Origin: Camelus bactrianus
Taxonomy: Eukaryota; Chordata; Mammalia; Artiodactyla; Camelidae
NCBI RefSeq assembly: GCF_048773025.1
Contig: NW_027413960.1
Coordinates: 3,475,945-3,539,944, forward strand
Direction of reading: 5' to 3'
Length of the DNA: 64,000 nucleotides
The translations under genes were made by a program, and so were the position numbers. Below the pieces are notes generated by a model that was given only the letters and a program-made list of their open reading frames with translations, made no database searches and was not told where the DNA came from. Positions 23,650 to 36,088 of the stretch are shown here, piece by piece (positions within the stretch are counted from its first letter, which is position 1; every line of letters begins with the position of its first letter).

Positions 23650-26600
23650 GGAGCTAGTACATCCCCTTATATGTGTATGGAGTGGAGTTTGCAACAGAAG
23701 AGAAACTTTGTGTTCCCAACAAGCAAGGTGAAGGACGGCTTTCACACACACGTATCTCTCCGAACTGAGCATGTGGAGAGACGTTCGTTCATCTAGCACA
23801 AAGGGAACGGGTTGCAGGAGAAACATATACTCTGGTTTCTCGGTCTGTTTCCTAGTGCCAGTATGAAGTTCCTGCAGTTTTCACTGTAAAACCGAGTTGG
23901 AGCTAGTACCTCCCCATATATATGTATGGAGTGGTGTTTGCAACTGAAGAGAAACTTTGTGTTCCCAACAAGCAAGGTGCAGGACGGCTTTCACACACAC
24001 TTATCTCTCAGAACTGAGCATGTGGAGAGACGTTCGTTCATCTAGCACAATGGGAATGGGTTGCAGGAAAAACTTTTACTCTGGTTTCTCAGTCTGTTTC
24101 CTAGTGCCGTTTTGAAGTTCCTGCAGTTTTCACTGTAAAACCGAGTTGGAGCTAGTACCTCCCCATATATATGTATGGAGTGGAGTTTGCAACTGAAGAG
24201 AAACTTTGTGTTCCCAACAAGCTAGGTGAAGGATGGCTTTCACACACACTTATCTCTCAGAACTGAGCATGTGGAGAGACGTTCGTTCATCTAGCACAAA
24301 GGGAACGGGTTGCAAGAGAAACTTTTACTCTGGTTTCTCAGTCTGTTTCCTAGTGCCTGTTTGAAGTTCCTGCAGTTTTCACTGTAAAACCGAGTTGGAG
24401 CTAGTACCTCCCCATATATATGTATGGAGTGGACTTTGCAACTGAAGAGTAACTTTGTGTTCCCAACAAGCTAGGTGAAGGACGGCTTTCACACACACTT
24501 ATCTCTCAGAATTGAGCATGTGCAGTGACGTTCGTTCATCTAGCACAAAGGGAACGGGTTGCAAGAGAAACTTTTACTCTGGTTTCTCAGTCTGTTTCCT
24601 AGTGCCGGTTTGAAATTCCTGAAGTTTTCACTGTAAAACCCAGTTGGAGCTAGTACATCCCCTTATATGTGTATGGAGTGGAGTTTGCAACAGAAGAGAA
24701 ACTTTGTGTTCCCAACAAGCTAGGTGAAGTACGGCTTTCACACACACTTATCTCTCAGAACTGAGCATGTGGAGGGACGTTCGTTCATCTAGCACAAAGG
24801 GAATGGGTTGCAGGAGAAATTTTACTCTGGTTTCTCAGTCTGTTTCCTAGTGCCAGTTTGAAGTTCCTGCAGTTTTCACTGTAAAACAGAGTTGGAGCTA
24901 GTAATTCCCCATATATATGTACGGAATGTAGTTTGCAACTGAAGAGAAACTTTGTGTTCCCAATAAGCTAGGTGAAGGACGGCTTTCACACACACTTATC
25001 TCTCAGAACTGAGCATGTGGAGAGACGTTCGTTCATCTAGCACAAAGGGAACGGGTTGCAGGAGAAAATTTTACTCTGGTTTCTCAGTCTGTTTCCTAGT
25101 AGCGGTTTGAAGTTCCTGCAGTTTTCACTGTAAAACCGAGTTGGAGCTAGTACCTCCCCATTTATATGTATGGAGTGCAGTTTGCAACTGAAGAGAAACT
25201 TTGTGTTCCCAACAAGCTATGTGAAGTACGGCTTTCACACACACTTATCTCTCAGAACTGAGCATGTGGAGAGACGTTCGTTCATCTAGCACAAAGGGAA
25301 CGGGTTGCAGGAGAAACATTTTCTCTGGTTTCTCGGTCTGTTTCCTAGTGCCAGTATGAAATTCCTGCAGTTTTCACGGTAAAACCGAGTTGGAGCTAGT
25401 ACCTTCCCATATATATGTATGGAGTGGTGTTTGCAACTGAAGAGAAACTTTGTGTTCCCAACAAGCAAGGTGCAGCACGGCTTTCACACACACTTATCTC
25501 TCAGAATTGAGCATGTGGAGAGACGTTCGTTCATCTAGCACAATGGGAATGGGTTGCAGGAAAAACTTTTACTCTGGTTTCTCAGTCTGTTTCCTAGTGC
25601 CGTTTTGAAGTTCCTGCAGTTTTCACTGTAAAACCGAGTTGGAGCTAGTACCTCCCCATATATATGTATGGAGTGGAGTTTGCAACTGAAGAGAAACTTT
25701 GTGTTCCCATCAAGCTAGGTGAAGGATGGCTTTCACACACACTTATCTCTCAGAACTGAGCATGTGGAGAGACGTTCGTTCATCTAGCACAAAGGGAACG
25801 GGTTGCAAGAGAAACTTTTACTCTGGTTTTTCAGTCTGTTTCCTAGTGCCTGTTTGAAGTTCCTGCAGTTTTCACTGTAAAACCGAGTTGGAGCTAGTAC
25901 CTCCCCATATATATGTATGGAGTGGACTTTGCAACTGAAGAGAAACTTTGTGTTCCCAACAAGCTAGGTGAAGGACGGCTTTCACACACACTTATCTGTC
26001 AGAATTGAGCATGTGCAGTGACGTTCGTTCATCTAGCACAAAGGGAACGGGTTGCAAGAGAAACTTTTACTCTGGTTTCTCAGTCTGTTTCCTAGTGCCG
26101 GTTTGAAGTTCCTGAAGTTTTCACTGTAAAACCCAGTTGGAGCTAGTACATCCCCTTATATGTGTATGGAGTGGAGTTTGCAACAGAAGAGAATCTTTGT
26201 GTTCCCAACAACATAGTTGAAGTACGGCTTTCACACACACTTATCTCTCAGAACTGAGCATGTGGAGGGACGTTCGTTCATCTAGCACAAAGGGAATGGG
26301 TTGCAGGAGAAACTTTTACTCTGGTTTCTCAATCAGTTTCCTAGTGCCAGTTTGAAGTTCCTGCAGTTTTCACTGTAAAACAGAGTTGGAGCTAGTACTT
26401 CCCCATATATATGTACGGAATGTAGTTTGCAACTGAAGAGAAACTTTGTGTTCCCAACAAGCTAGGTGAAGGACGGCTTTCACACACACTTATCTCTCAG
26501 AACTGAGCATGTGGAGAGACGTTCGTTCATCTAGCACAAAGGGAACGGGTTGCAGGAGAAACTTTTACTCTGGTTTCTCAGTCTGTTTCCTAGTACCGGT

Positions 26601-26885
26601 TTGAAGTTCCTGCAGTTTTCACTGTAAAACCGAGTTGGAGCTAGTACCTCCCCATTTATATGTATGGAGTGGAGTTTGCAACTGAAGAGAAACTTTGTGT
26701 TCCCAACAAGCTATGTGAAGTACGGCTTTCACACACACTTATCTCTCAGAACTGAGCATGTGGAGAGACGTTCGTTCATCTAGCACAACGGGAACGGGTT
26801 GCAGGAGAAACATTTACTCTGGTTTCTCGGTCTGTTTCCTAGTGCCAGTATGAAATTCCTGCAGTTTTCACTGTAAAACCGAGTT
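23650..26885 (+). repeat. P monomer followed by two six-monomer HORs
   Basis: The P hybrid at 23,650 is followed by m1-m6 from 23,899 and m1-m6 from 25,392. Marker states are gaaattttactctgg (1 bp short) in m4 (24,646), gctagtaattcccc in m5 (24,894), gagtgcag and ttcacggtaaaac in m6 and m1, gtgcagcacgg in m1 (25,392), atctgtcag in m3 (25,890) and caacatagttg in m4 (26,139). Confidence 0.91.
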
Positions 26886-28376
26886 GGAGCTAGTACCTCC
26901 CCATATATATGTATGGAGTGGTGTTTGCAACTGAAGAGAAACTTTGTGTTCCCAACAAGCAAGGTGCAGGACGGCTTTCACACACACTTATCTCTCAGAA
27001 CTGAGCATGTGGAGAGACGTTCGTTCATCTAGCACAATGGGAATGGGTTGCAGGAAAAACTTTTACTCTGGTTTCTCAGTCTGTTTCCTAGTGCCGTTTT
27101 GAAGTTCCTGCAGTTTTCACTGTAAAACCGAGTTGGAGCTAGTACCTCCCCATATATATGTATGGAGTGGAGTTTGCAACTGAAGAGAAACTTTGTGTTC
27201 CCAACAAGCTAGGTGAAGGATGGCTTTCACACACACTTATCTCTCAGAACTGAGCATGTGGAGAGACGTTCGTTCATCTAGCACAAAGGGAACGGTTTGC
27301 AGGAGAAATTTTAATCTGGGTTCTCAGCCTTTTTCCTAATGCCGGTTTGAAGTTCCTGCAGTTTTCACTGTAAAAACGAGTTGGAACTAGTACCTCCCCT
27401 TATATATGTATGGAGTGGAGTTTGCAACAGAAGAGAAACTTTGTGTTCCCAACAAGCTAGGTAAAGGACGGTTTCACACACACTTATCTCTCAGAAGTGA
27501 GCATGTGGAGAGACGTTCGTTCATCTAGCACAAAGGGAACGGGTTGCAGGAGAAACTTTACTCTGGTTTCTCAGTCTCTTTCCTAGTGCCGGTTTGAAGT
27601 TCCTGCAGTTTTCACTGTAAAACCGAGTTGGAGCTAGTTCCTCCCCATATATATGTATGGAGTGGAGTTTGCAACTGAAGAGAAACTTTGTGTTCCCAAC
27701 AAGCTAGGTGAAGGACGGCTTTCACACACACTTATCTCTCAGAACTGAGCATGTGGAGAGACGTTCGTTCATCTAGCACAAAGTGAACTGGTTGCAGGAG
27801 AAACTTTTTCTCTGGTTTCTCGGTCTGTTTCCTAGTGCCTGTTTGAAGTTACTGCAGTTTTCACTGTAAAACCGAGTTGGAGCTAGTACCTCTCCATATA
27901 TATGTATGGAGTGGAGTTTGCAACTGAAGAGAAACTTTGTGTTCCCAACAAGCTAGGTGCAGGACGGCTTTCACACACACTTATCTCTCAGAACTGAGCA
28001 TGTGGATAGACGTTCGTTCATCTAGCACAAAGGGAACGGGTTGCCAGAAAAACTTTTAATCTGGTTTCTCAGTCTGTTTCCTAGTGCCTGTTTGAAGTTA
28101 CTGCAGTTTTCACTGTAAAACCGAGTTGGAGCTAATACCTCCCCATATATATGTATGGAGTGGACTTTGCAACTGAAGAGAAACTTTGTGTTCCCAACAA
28201 GCTAGGTGAAGGACGGCTTTCACACACACTTATCTCTCAGAACTGAGCATGTGGAGAGACGTTCGTTCATCTAGCACAAAGGGAACGGGTTGTAGGAGAA
28301 ACTTTTACTCTGGTTTCTCAGTCTGTTTCCTAGAGCCGGTTTGAAGTTCCTGCAGTTTTCACTGTAAAACCGAGTT
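26886..28376 (+). repeat. m1 plus n-series block n1-n5
   Basis: Monomers start at 26,886 (m1), 27,135 (n1: gaaattttaatctggg, cagccttttt), 27,383 (n2: ggaactagtacc, ctaggtaaagg, two 1-bp losses), 27,630 (n3: gttcctcccc, gtgaactgg, tttttctctgg), 27,879 (n4: tacctctcc, ggatagacg, gccagaaaaac) and 28,128 (n5: gctaatacc, gttgtagg, cctagagcc). It is repeated at 31,862 and 45,551. Confidence 0.92.
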
Positions 28377-28625
28377 GGAGCTAGTACCTCCCCATTTATA
28401 TGTATGGAGTGGAGTTTGCAACTGAAGAGAAACTTTGTGTTCCCAACAAGCTATGTGAAGTACGGCTTTCACACACACTTATCTCTCAGAACTGAGCATG
28501 TGGAGAGACGTTCGTTCATCTAGCACAAAGGGAACGGGTTGCAGGAGAAACATTTACTCTGGTTTCTCGGTCTGTTTCCTAGTGCCAGTATGAAATTCCT
28601 GCAGTTTTCACTGTAAAACCGAGTT
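28377..28625 (+). repeat. Junction monomer n6/m6 of the 5.2-kb tandem duplication
   Basis: It follows n5 as n6 should, but from offset 74 it reads ctatgtgaagtacgg and then the whole m6 sequence, as at 23,152, instead of the n6 caacgtgaagg seen at 33,353. The last n-specific mark is cctagagcc near 28,335 and the first m6-specific mark is near 28,451, so the exchange point lies between them. Confidence 0.9.
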
Positions 28626-28874
28626 GGAGCTAGTACCTTCCCATATATATGTATGGAGTGGTGTTTGCAACTGAAGAGAAACTTTGTGTTCCCAACAAGC
28701 TAGGTGAAGGACGGCTTTCACACACACTTATCTCTCAGAATTGAGCATGTGCAGTGACGTTCGTTCATCTAGCACAAAGGGAACGGGTTGCAAGAGAAAC
28801 TTTTACTCTGGTTTCTCAGTCTGTTTCCTAGTGCCGGTTTGAAGTTCCTGCAGTTTTCACTGTAAAACCCAGTT
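28626..28874 (+). repeat. m1/m3 hybrid monomer
   Basis: It has the m1 start (taccttccc, gtgttt) and the m3 end (cagaattgagcatgtgcagtg, gcaagagaaac, cccagtt) but keeps cctgcag. It is identical in form to 23,401, 38,579, 40,571 and 51,273, marking it as inherited in the copied segment. Confidence 0.9.
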
Positions 28875-31861
28875 GGAGCTAGTACATCCCCTTATATGTG
28901 TATGGAGTGGAGTTTGCAACAGAAGAGAAACTTTGTGTTCCCAACAAGCAAGGTGAAGGACGGCTTTCACACACACGTATCTCTCCGAACTGAGCATGTG
29001 GAGAGACGTTCGTTCATCTAGCACAAAGGGAACGGGTTGCAGGAGAAACATATACTCTGGTTTCTCGGTCTGTTTCCTAGTGCCAGTATGAAGTTCCTGC
29101 AGTTTTCACTGTAAAACCGAGTTGGAGCTAGTACCTCCCCATATATATGTATGGAGTGGTGTTTGCAACTGAAGAGAAACTTTGTGTTCCCAACAAGCAA
29201 GGTGCAGGACGGCTTTCACACACACTTATCTCTCAGAACTGAGCATGTGGAGAGACGTTCGTTCATCTAGCACAATGGGAATGGGTTGCAGGAAAAACTT
29301 TTACTCTGGTTTCTCAGTCTGTTTCCTAGTGCCGTTTTGAAGTTCCTGCAGTTTTCACTGTAAAACCGAGTTGGAGCTAGTACCTCCCCATATATATGTA
29401 TGGAGTGGAGTTTGCAACTGAAGAGAAACTTTGTGTTCCCAACAAGCTAGGTGAAGGATGGCTTTCACACACACTTATCTCTCAGAACTGAGCATGTGGA
29501 GAGACGTTCGTTCATCTAGCACAAAGGGAACGGGTTGCAAGAGAAACTTTTACTCTGGTTTCTCAGTCTGTTTCCTAGTGCCTGTTTGAAGTTCCTGCAG
29601 TTTTCACTGTAAAACCGAGTTGGAGCTAGTACCTCCCCATATATATGTATGGAGTGGACTTTGCAACTGAAGAGTAACTTTGTGTTCCCAACAAGCTAGG
29701 TGAAGGACGGCTTTCACACACACTTATCTCTCAGAATTGAGCATGTGCAGTGACGTTCGTTCATCTAGCACAAAGGGAACGGGTTGCAAGAGAAACTTTT
29801 ACTCTGGTTTCTCAGTCTGTTTCCTAGTGCCGGTTTGAAATTCCTGAAGTTTTCACTGTAAAACCCAGTTGGAGCTAGTACATCCCCTTATATGTGTATG
29901 GAGTGGAGTTTGCAACAGAAGAGAAACTTTGTGTTCCCAACAAGCTAGGTGAAGTACGGCTTTCACACACACTTATCTCTCAGAACTGAGCATGTGGAGG
30001 GACGTTCGTTCATCTAGCACAAAGGGAATGGGTTGCAGGAGAAATTTTACTCTGGTTTCTCAGTCTGTTTCCTAGTGCCAGTTTGAAGTTCCTGCAGTTT
30101 TCACTGTAAAACAGAGTTGGAGCTAGTAATTCCCCATATATATGTACGGAATGTAGTTTGCAACTGAAGAGAAACTTTGTGTTCCCAATAAGCTAGGTGA
30201 AGGACGGCTTTCACACACACTTATCTCTCAGAACTGAGCATGTGGAGAGACGTTCGTTCATCTAGCACAAAGGGAACGGGTTGCAGGAGAAAATTTTACT
30301 CTGGTTTCTCAGTCTGTTTCCTAGTAGCGGTTTGAAGTTCCTGCAGTTTTCACTGTAAAACCGAGTTGGAGCTAGTACCTCCCCATTTATATGTATGGAG
30401 TGCAGTTTGCAACTGAAGAGAAACTTTGTGTTCCCAACAAGCTATGTGAAGTACGGCTTTCACACACACTTATCTCTCAGAACTGAGCATGTGGAGAGAC
30501 GTTCGTTCATCTAGCACAAAGGGAACGGGTTGCAGGAGAAACATTTTCTCTGGTTTCTCGGTCTGTTTCCTAGTGCCAGTATGAAATTCCTGCAGTTTTC
30601 ACGGTAAAACCGAGTTGCAGCTAGTACCTTCCCATATATATGTATGGAGTGGTGTTTGCAACTGAAGAGAAACTTTGTGTTCCCAACAAGCAAGGTGCAG
30701 CACGGCTTTCACACACACTTATCTCTCAGAATTGAGCATGTGGAGAGACGTTCGTTCATCTAGCACAATGGGAATGGGTTGCAGGAAAAACTTTTACTCT
30801 GGTTTCTCAGTCTGTTTCCTAGTGCCGTTTTGAAGTTCCTGCAGTTTTCACTGTAAAACCGAGTTGGAGCTAGTACCTCCCCATATATATGTATGGAGTG
30901 GAGTTTGCAACTGAAGAGAAACTTTGTGTTCCCATCAAGCTAGGTGAAGGATGGCTTTCACACACACTTATCTCTCAGAACTGAGCATGTGGAGAGACGT
31001 TCGTTCATCTAGCACAAAGGGAACGGGTTGCAAGAGAAACTTTTACTCTGGTTTTTCAGTCTGTTTCCTAGTGCCTGTTTGAAGTTCCTGCAGTTTTCAC
31101 TGTAAAACCGAGTTGGAGCTAGTACCTCCCCATATATATGTATGGAGTGGACTTTGCAACTGAAGAGAAACTTTGTGTTCCCAACAAGCTAGGTGAAGGA
31201 CGGCTTTCACACACACTTATCTGTCAGAATTGAGCATGTGCAGTGACGTTCGTTCATCTAGCACAAAGGGAACGGGTTGCAAGAGAAACTTTTACTCTGG
31301 TTTCTCAGTCTGTTTCCTAGTGCCGGTTTGAAGTTCCTGAAGTTTTCACTGTAAAACCCAGTTGGAGCTAGTACATCCCCTTATATGTGTATGGAGTGGA
31401 GTTTGCAACAGAAGAGAATCTTTGTGTTCCCAACAAGATAGTTGAAGTACGGCTTTCACACACACTTATCTCTCAGAACTGAGCATGTGGAGAGACGTTC
31501 GTTCATCTAGCACAAAGGGAACGGGTTGCAGGAGAAACTTTTACTCTGGTTTCTCAGTCTGTTTCCTAGTACCGGTTTGAAGTTCCTGCAGTTTTCACTG
31601 TAAAACCGAGTTGGAGCTAGTACCTCCCCATTTATATGTATGGAGTGGAGTTTGCAACTGAAGAGAAACTTTGTGTTCCCAACAAGCTATGTGAAGTACG
31701 GCTTTCACACACACTTATCTCTCAGAACTGAGCATGTGGAGAGACGTTCGTTCATCTAGCACAACGGGAACGGGTTGCAGGAGAAACATTTACTCTGGTT
31801 TCTCGGTCTGTTTCCTAGTGCCAGTATGAAATTCCTGCAGTTTTCACTGTAAAACCGAGTT
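28875..31861 (+). repeat. P, six-mer and five-mer: copy 2 of 23,650-26,885 minus one monomer
   Basis: It repeats the markers of 23,650-26,885 at an offset of 5,225 bp. At 31,364 m4 (agatagttgaagtacgg) switches to m5 (gagagacg, aacggg, tagtaccgg), deleting 249 bp, after which the offset becomes 4,976. A private change gagttgcagctag appears near 30,615. Confidence 0.92.
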
Positions 31862-33601
31862 GGAGCTAGTACCTCCCCATATATATGTATGGAGTGGTGT
31901 TTGCAACTGAAGAGAAACTTTGTGTTCCCAACAAGCAAGGTGCAGGACGGCTTTCACACACACTTATCCCTCAGAACTGAGCATGTGGAGAGACGTTCGT
32001 TCATCTAGCACAATGGGAATGGGTTGCAGGAAAAACTTTTACTCTGGTTTCTCAGTCTGTTTCCTAGTGCCGTTTTGAAGTTCCTGCAGTTTTCACTGTA
32101 AAACCGAGTTGGAGCTAGTACCTCCCCATATATATGTATGGAGTGGAGTTTGCAACTGAAGAGAAACTTTGTGTTCCCAACAAGCTAGGTGAAGGATGGC
32201 TTTCACACACACTTATCTCTCAGAACTGAGCATGTGGAGAGACGTTCGTTCATCTAGCACAAAGGGAACGGTTTGCAGGAGAAATTTTAATCTGGGTTCT
32301 CAGCCTTTTTCCTAATGCCGGTTTGAAGTTCCTGCAGTTTTCACTGTAAAAACGAGTTGGAACTAGTACCTCCCCTTATATATGTATGGAGTGGAGTTTG
32401 CAACAGAAGAGAAACTTTGTGTTCCCAACAAGCTAGGTAAAGGACGGTTTCACACACACTTATCTCTCAGAAGTGAGCATGTGGAGAGACGTTCGTTCAT
32501 CTAGCACAAAGGGAACGGGTTGCAGGAGAAACTTTACTCTGGTTTCTCAGTCTCTTTCCTAGTGCCGGTTTGAAGTTCCTGCAGTTTTCACTGTAAAACC
32601 GAGTTGGAGCTAGTTCCTCCCCATATATATGTATGGAGTGGAGTTTGCAACTGAAGAGAAACTTTGTGTTCCCAACAAGCTAGGTGAAGGACGGCTTTCA
32701 CACACACTTATCTCTCAGAACTGAGCATGTGGAGAGACGTTCGTTCATCTAGCACAAAGTGAACTGGTTGCAGGAGAAACTTTTTCTCTGGTTTCTCGGT
32801 CTGTTTCCTAGTGCCTGTTTGAAGTTACTGCAGTTTTCACTGTAAAACCGAGTTGGAGCTAGTACCTCTCCATATATATGTATGGAGTGGAGTTTGCAAC
32901 TGAAGAGAAACTTTGTGTTCCCAACAAGCTAGGTGCAGGACGGCTTTCACACACACTTATCTCTCAGAACTGAGCATGTGGATAGACGTTCGTTCATCTA
33001 GCACAAAGGGAACGGGTTGCCAGAAAAACTTTTAATCTGGTTTCTCAGTCTGTTTCCTAGTGCCTGTTTGAAGTTACTGCAGTTTTCACTGTAAAACCGA
33101 GTTGGAGCTAATACCTCCCCATATATATGTATGGAGTGGACTTTGCAACTGAAGAGAAACTTTGTGTTCCCAACAAGCTAGGTGAAGGACGGCTTTCACA
33201 CACACTTATCTCTCAGAACTGAGCATGTGGAGAGACGTTCGTTCATCTAGCACAAAGGGAACGGGTTGTAGGAGAAACTTTTACTCTGGTTTCTCAGTCT
33301 GTTTCCTAGAGCCGGTTTGAAGTTCCTGCAGTTTTCACTGTAAAACCGAGTTGGAGCTAGTACCTCCCCATTTATATGTATGGAGTGGAGTTTGCAACTG
33401 AAGAGAAACTTTGTGTTCCCAACAAGCAACGTGAAGGACGGCTTTCACACACACTTATCTCTCAGAACTGAGCATGTGGAGAGACTTTCGTTCATCTAGC
33501 ACAAAGGGAACGGGTTGCAGGAAAAACATTTACTCTGGTTTCTCGGTCTGTTTCCTAGTGCCAGTATGAAGTTCCTGCAGTTTTCACTGTAAAACCGAGA
33601 T
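31862..33601 (+). repeat. m1 plus complete n-series block n1-n6
   Basis: This is the same series as 26,886-28,376, here ending with a true n6 at 33,353 (catttatatg, caacgtgaagg, then gagactttcg and gcaggaaaaacattt, ending ccgagatgg). It is repeated at 45,551-47,290. Confidence 0.92.
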
Positions 33602-34595
33602 GGAGCTAGTACCTCCACATATATATGTATGGAGGGGTGTTTGCAACTGAAGAGAAACTTTGTGTTCCCAACAAGCAAGGTGCAGGACGGCTTTCACACA
33701 CACATATCTCTCAGAACTGAGCATGTGGAGAGACGTTCGTTCATCTAGCACAATGGGAATGGGTTGCAGGAAAAACTTTTACTCTGGTTTCTCAGTCTGT
33801 TTCCTAGTGCCGTTTTGAAGTTCCTGCAGTTTTCACTGTAAAACCGAGTTGGAGCTAGTACCTCCCCATATATATGTATGGAGTGGAGTTTGCAACTGAA
33901 GAGAAACTTTGTGTTCCCAACAAGCTAGGTGAAGGATGGCTTTCACACACACTAATCTCTCAGAACTGAGCATGTGGAGAGACGTTCGTTGATCTAGCAC
34001 AAAGGGAACGGGTTGCAGGAGAAATTTTAATCTGGGTTCTCAGCCTGTTTCCTAATGCCGGTTTGAAGTTCCTGCAGTTTTCACTGTAAAACCGAGTTGG
34101 AACTAGTACCTCCCCTTATATATGTATGGAGTGGATTTTGCAACAGAAGAGAAACTTTGTGTTCCCAACAAGCTAGGTAAAGGACGGCTTTCACACACAC
34201 TTATCTCTCAGAACTGAGCATGTGGAGAGACGTTCGTTCATCTAGCACAAAGGGAACTGGTTGCAGGAGAAACTTTTACTCTGGTTTCTCAGTCTGTTTC
34301 CTAGTGCCAGTTTGAAGTTCCTGCAGTTTTCACTGTAAAACCGAGTTGGAGCTAGTACTTCCCCATATATATGTACGGAATGTAGTTTGCAACTGAAGAG
34401 AAACTTTGTGTTCCCAACAAGCTAGGTGAAGGACGGCTTTCACACACACTTATCTCTCAGAACTGAGCATGTGGAGAGACGTTCGTTCATCTAGCACAAA
34501 GGGAACGGGTTGCAGGAGAAACATATACTCTGGTTTCTCTGTCTGTTTCCTAGTGCCAGTTGAAGTTCCTGCAGTTTTCACTGTAAAACCGAGTT
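33602..34595 (+). repeat. m1, n1', n2', m5/m6 group
   Basis: The m1 at 33,602 has ctccacatat and gaggggtg. n1' (33,851) has cgttgatctag, n2' (34,099) has gtggattttg, and the hybrid at 34,348 starts as m5 and ends acatatactctgg with tctctgtctg. The same group is at 47,291-48,285; its first three members recur at 55,504-56,248. Confidence 0.9.
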
Positions 34596-36088
34596 GGAGC
34601 TAGTACCTCCCCATATATATGTATGGAGTGGTGTTTGCAACTGAAGAGAAACTTTGTGTTCCCAACAAGCAAGGTGCAGGACGGCTTTCACACACACTTA
34701 TCTCTCAGAACTGAGCATGTGGAGAGACGTTCGTTCATCTAGCACAATGGGAATGGGTTGCAGGAAAAACTTTTACTCTGGTTTCTCAGTCTGTTTCCTA
34801 GTGCCGTTTTGAAGTTCCTGCAGTTTTCACTGTAAAACCGAGTTGGAGCTAGTACCTCCCCATGTATATGTATGGAGTGGAGTTTGCAACTGAAGAGAAA
34901 CTTTGTGTTCCCATCAAGCTAGGTGAAGGATGGCTTTCACACACACTTATCTCTCAGAACTGAGCATGTGGAGAGACGTTCGTTAATCTAGCACAAAGGG
35001 AACGGGTTGCAAGAGAAACTTTTACTCTGGTTTTTCAGTCTGTTTCCTAGTGCCTGTTTGAAGTTCCTGCAGTTTTCACTGTAAAACCGAGTTGGAGCTA
35101 GTACCTCCCCATATATATGTATGGAGTGGACTTTGCAACTGAAGAGAAACTTTGTGTTCCCAACAAGCTAGGTGAAGGACGGCTTTCACACACACTTATC
35201 TCTCAGAATTGAGCATGTGCAGTGACGTTCGTTCATCTAGCACAAAGGGAACGGGTTGCAAGAGAAACTTTTACTCTGGTTTCTCAGTCTGTTTCCTTGT
35301 GCCGGTTTGAAGTTCCTGAAATTTTCACTGTAAAACCCAGTTGGAGCTAGTACATCCCCTTATATGTGTATGGAGTGGAGTTTGCAACAGAAGAGAAACT
35401 TTGTGTTCCCAACAAGCTAGGTGAAGTACGGCTTTCACACACACTTATCTCTCAAAACTGAGCATGTGGAGGGACGTTCGTTCATCTAGCACAAAGGGAA
35501 TGGGTTGCAGGAGAAACTTTTACTCTGGTTTCTCAGTCTGTTTCCTAGTGCCAGTTTGAAGTTCCTGCAGTTTTCACTGTAAAACAGAGTTGGAGCTAGT
35601 ACTTCCCCATATATATGTACGGAATGTAGTTTGCAACTGAAGAGAAACTTTGTGTTCCCAACAAGCTAGGTGAAGGACGGCTTTCACACACACTTATCTC
35701 TCAGAACTTAGCATGTGGAGAGACGTTCGTTCATCTAGCACAAAGGGAACGGGTTGCAGGAGAAACTTTTACTCTGGTTTCTCAGTCTGTTTCCTAGTAG
35801 CGGTTTGAAGTTCCTGCAGTTTTCACTGTAAAACCGAGTTGGAGCTAGTACCTCCCCATTTATATGTATGGAGTGGAGTTTGCAACTGAAGAGAAACTTT
35901 GTGTTCCCAACAAGCTAGGTGAAGTACGGCTTTCACACACACTTATCTCTCAGAACTGAGCATGTGGAGAGACGTTCGTTCATCTAGCACAAAGGGAACG
36001 GGTTGCAGGAGAAACATTTACTCTGTTTCTCGGTCTGTTTCCTAGTGCCAGTATGAAATTCCTGCAGTTTTCACTGTAAAACCGAGTT
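34596..36088 (+). repeat. Six-monomer HOR m1-m6 (copy of 19,417 and 48,286)
   Basis: It shares catgtatatg, cccatcaagc, ctcaaaactg and tagtagcgg with both relatives. It shares cgttaatctag, tttccttgtgcc, cagaacttagc and the 1-bp-short ctctgtttctcgg with 48,286 only, so those two are the closer pair. Confidence 0.92.

Larger units (their letters stand above)
19417..23898 (+). repeat. Segmental duplication C, copy 1
   Basis: It matches 34,596-39,076 at an offset of 15,178-15,179 bp (61 monomers). It includes the catgtatatg six-mer, the gctagtaaatcccc triplet and the eight-mer. The match weakens where m1 is caaggtgcagg at 23,899 but ctaggtgaagg at 39,077. Confidence 0.9.
23152..28376 (+). repeat. 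Segmental duplication A, copy 1 (21 monomers)
   Basis: It corresponds to 28,377-33,352 in direct tandem. The offset is 5,225 bp up to the m4/m5 fusion at 31,364 and 4,976 bp afterwards. The copies share rare states (gaaattttactctgg, gtgcagcacgg, atctgtcag, cagccttttt), so this is a block copy, not convergence of monomers. Confidence 0.92.
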
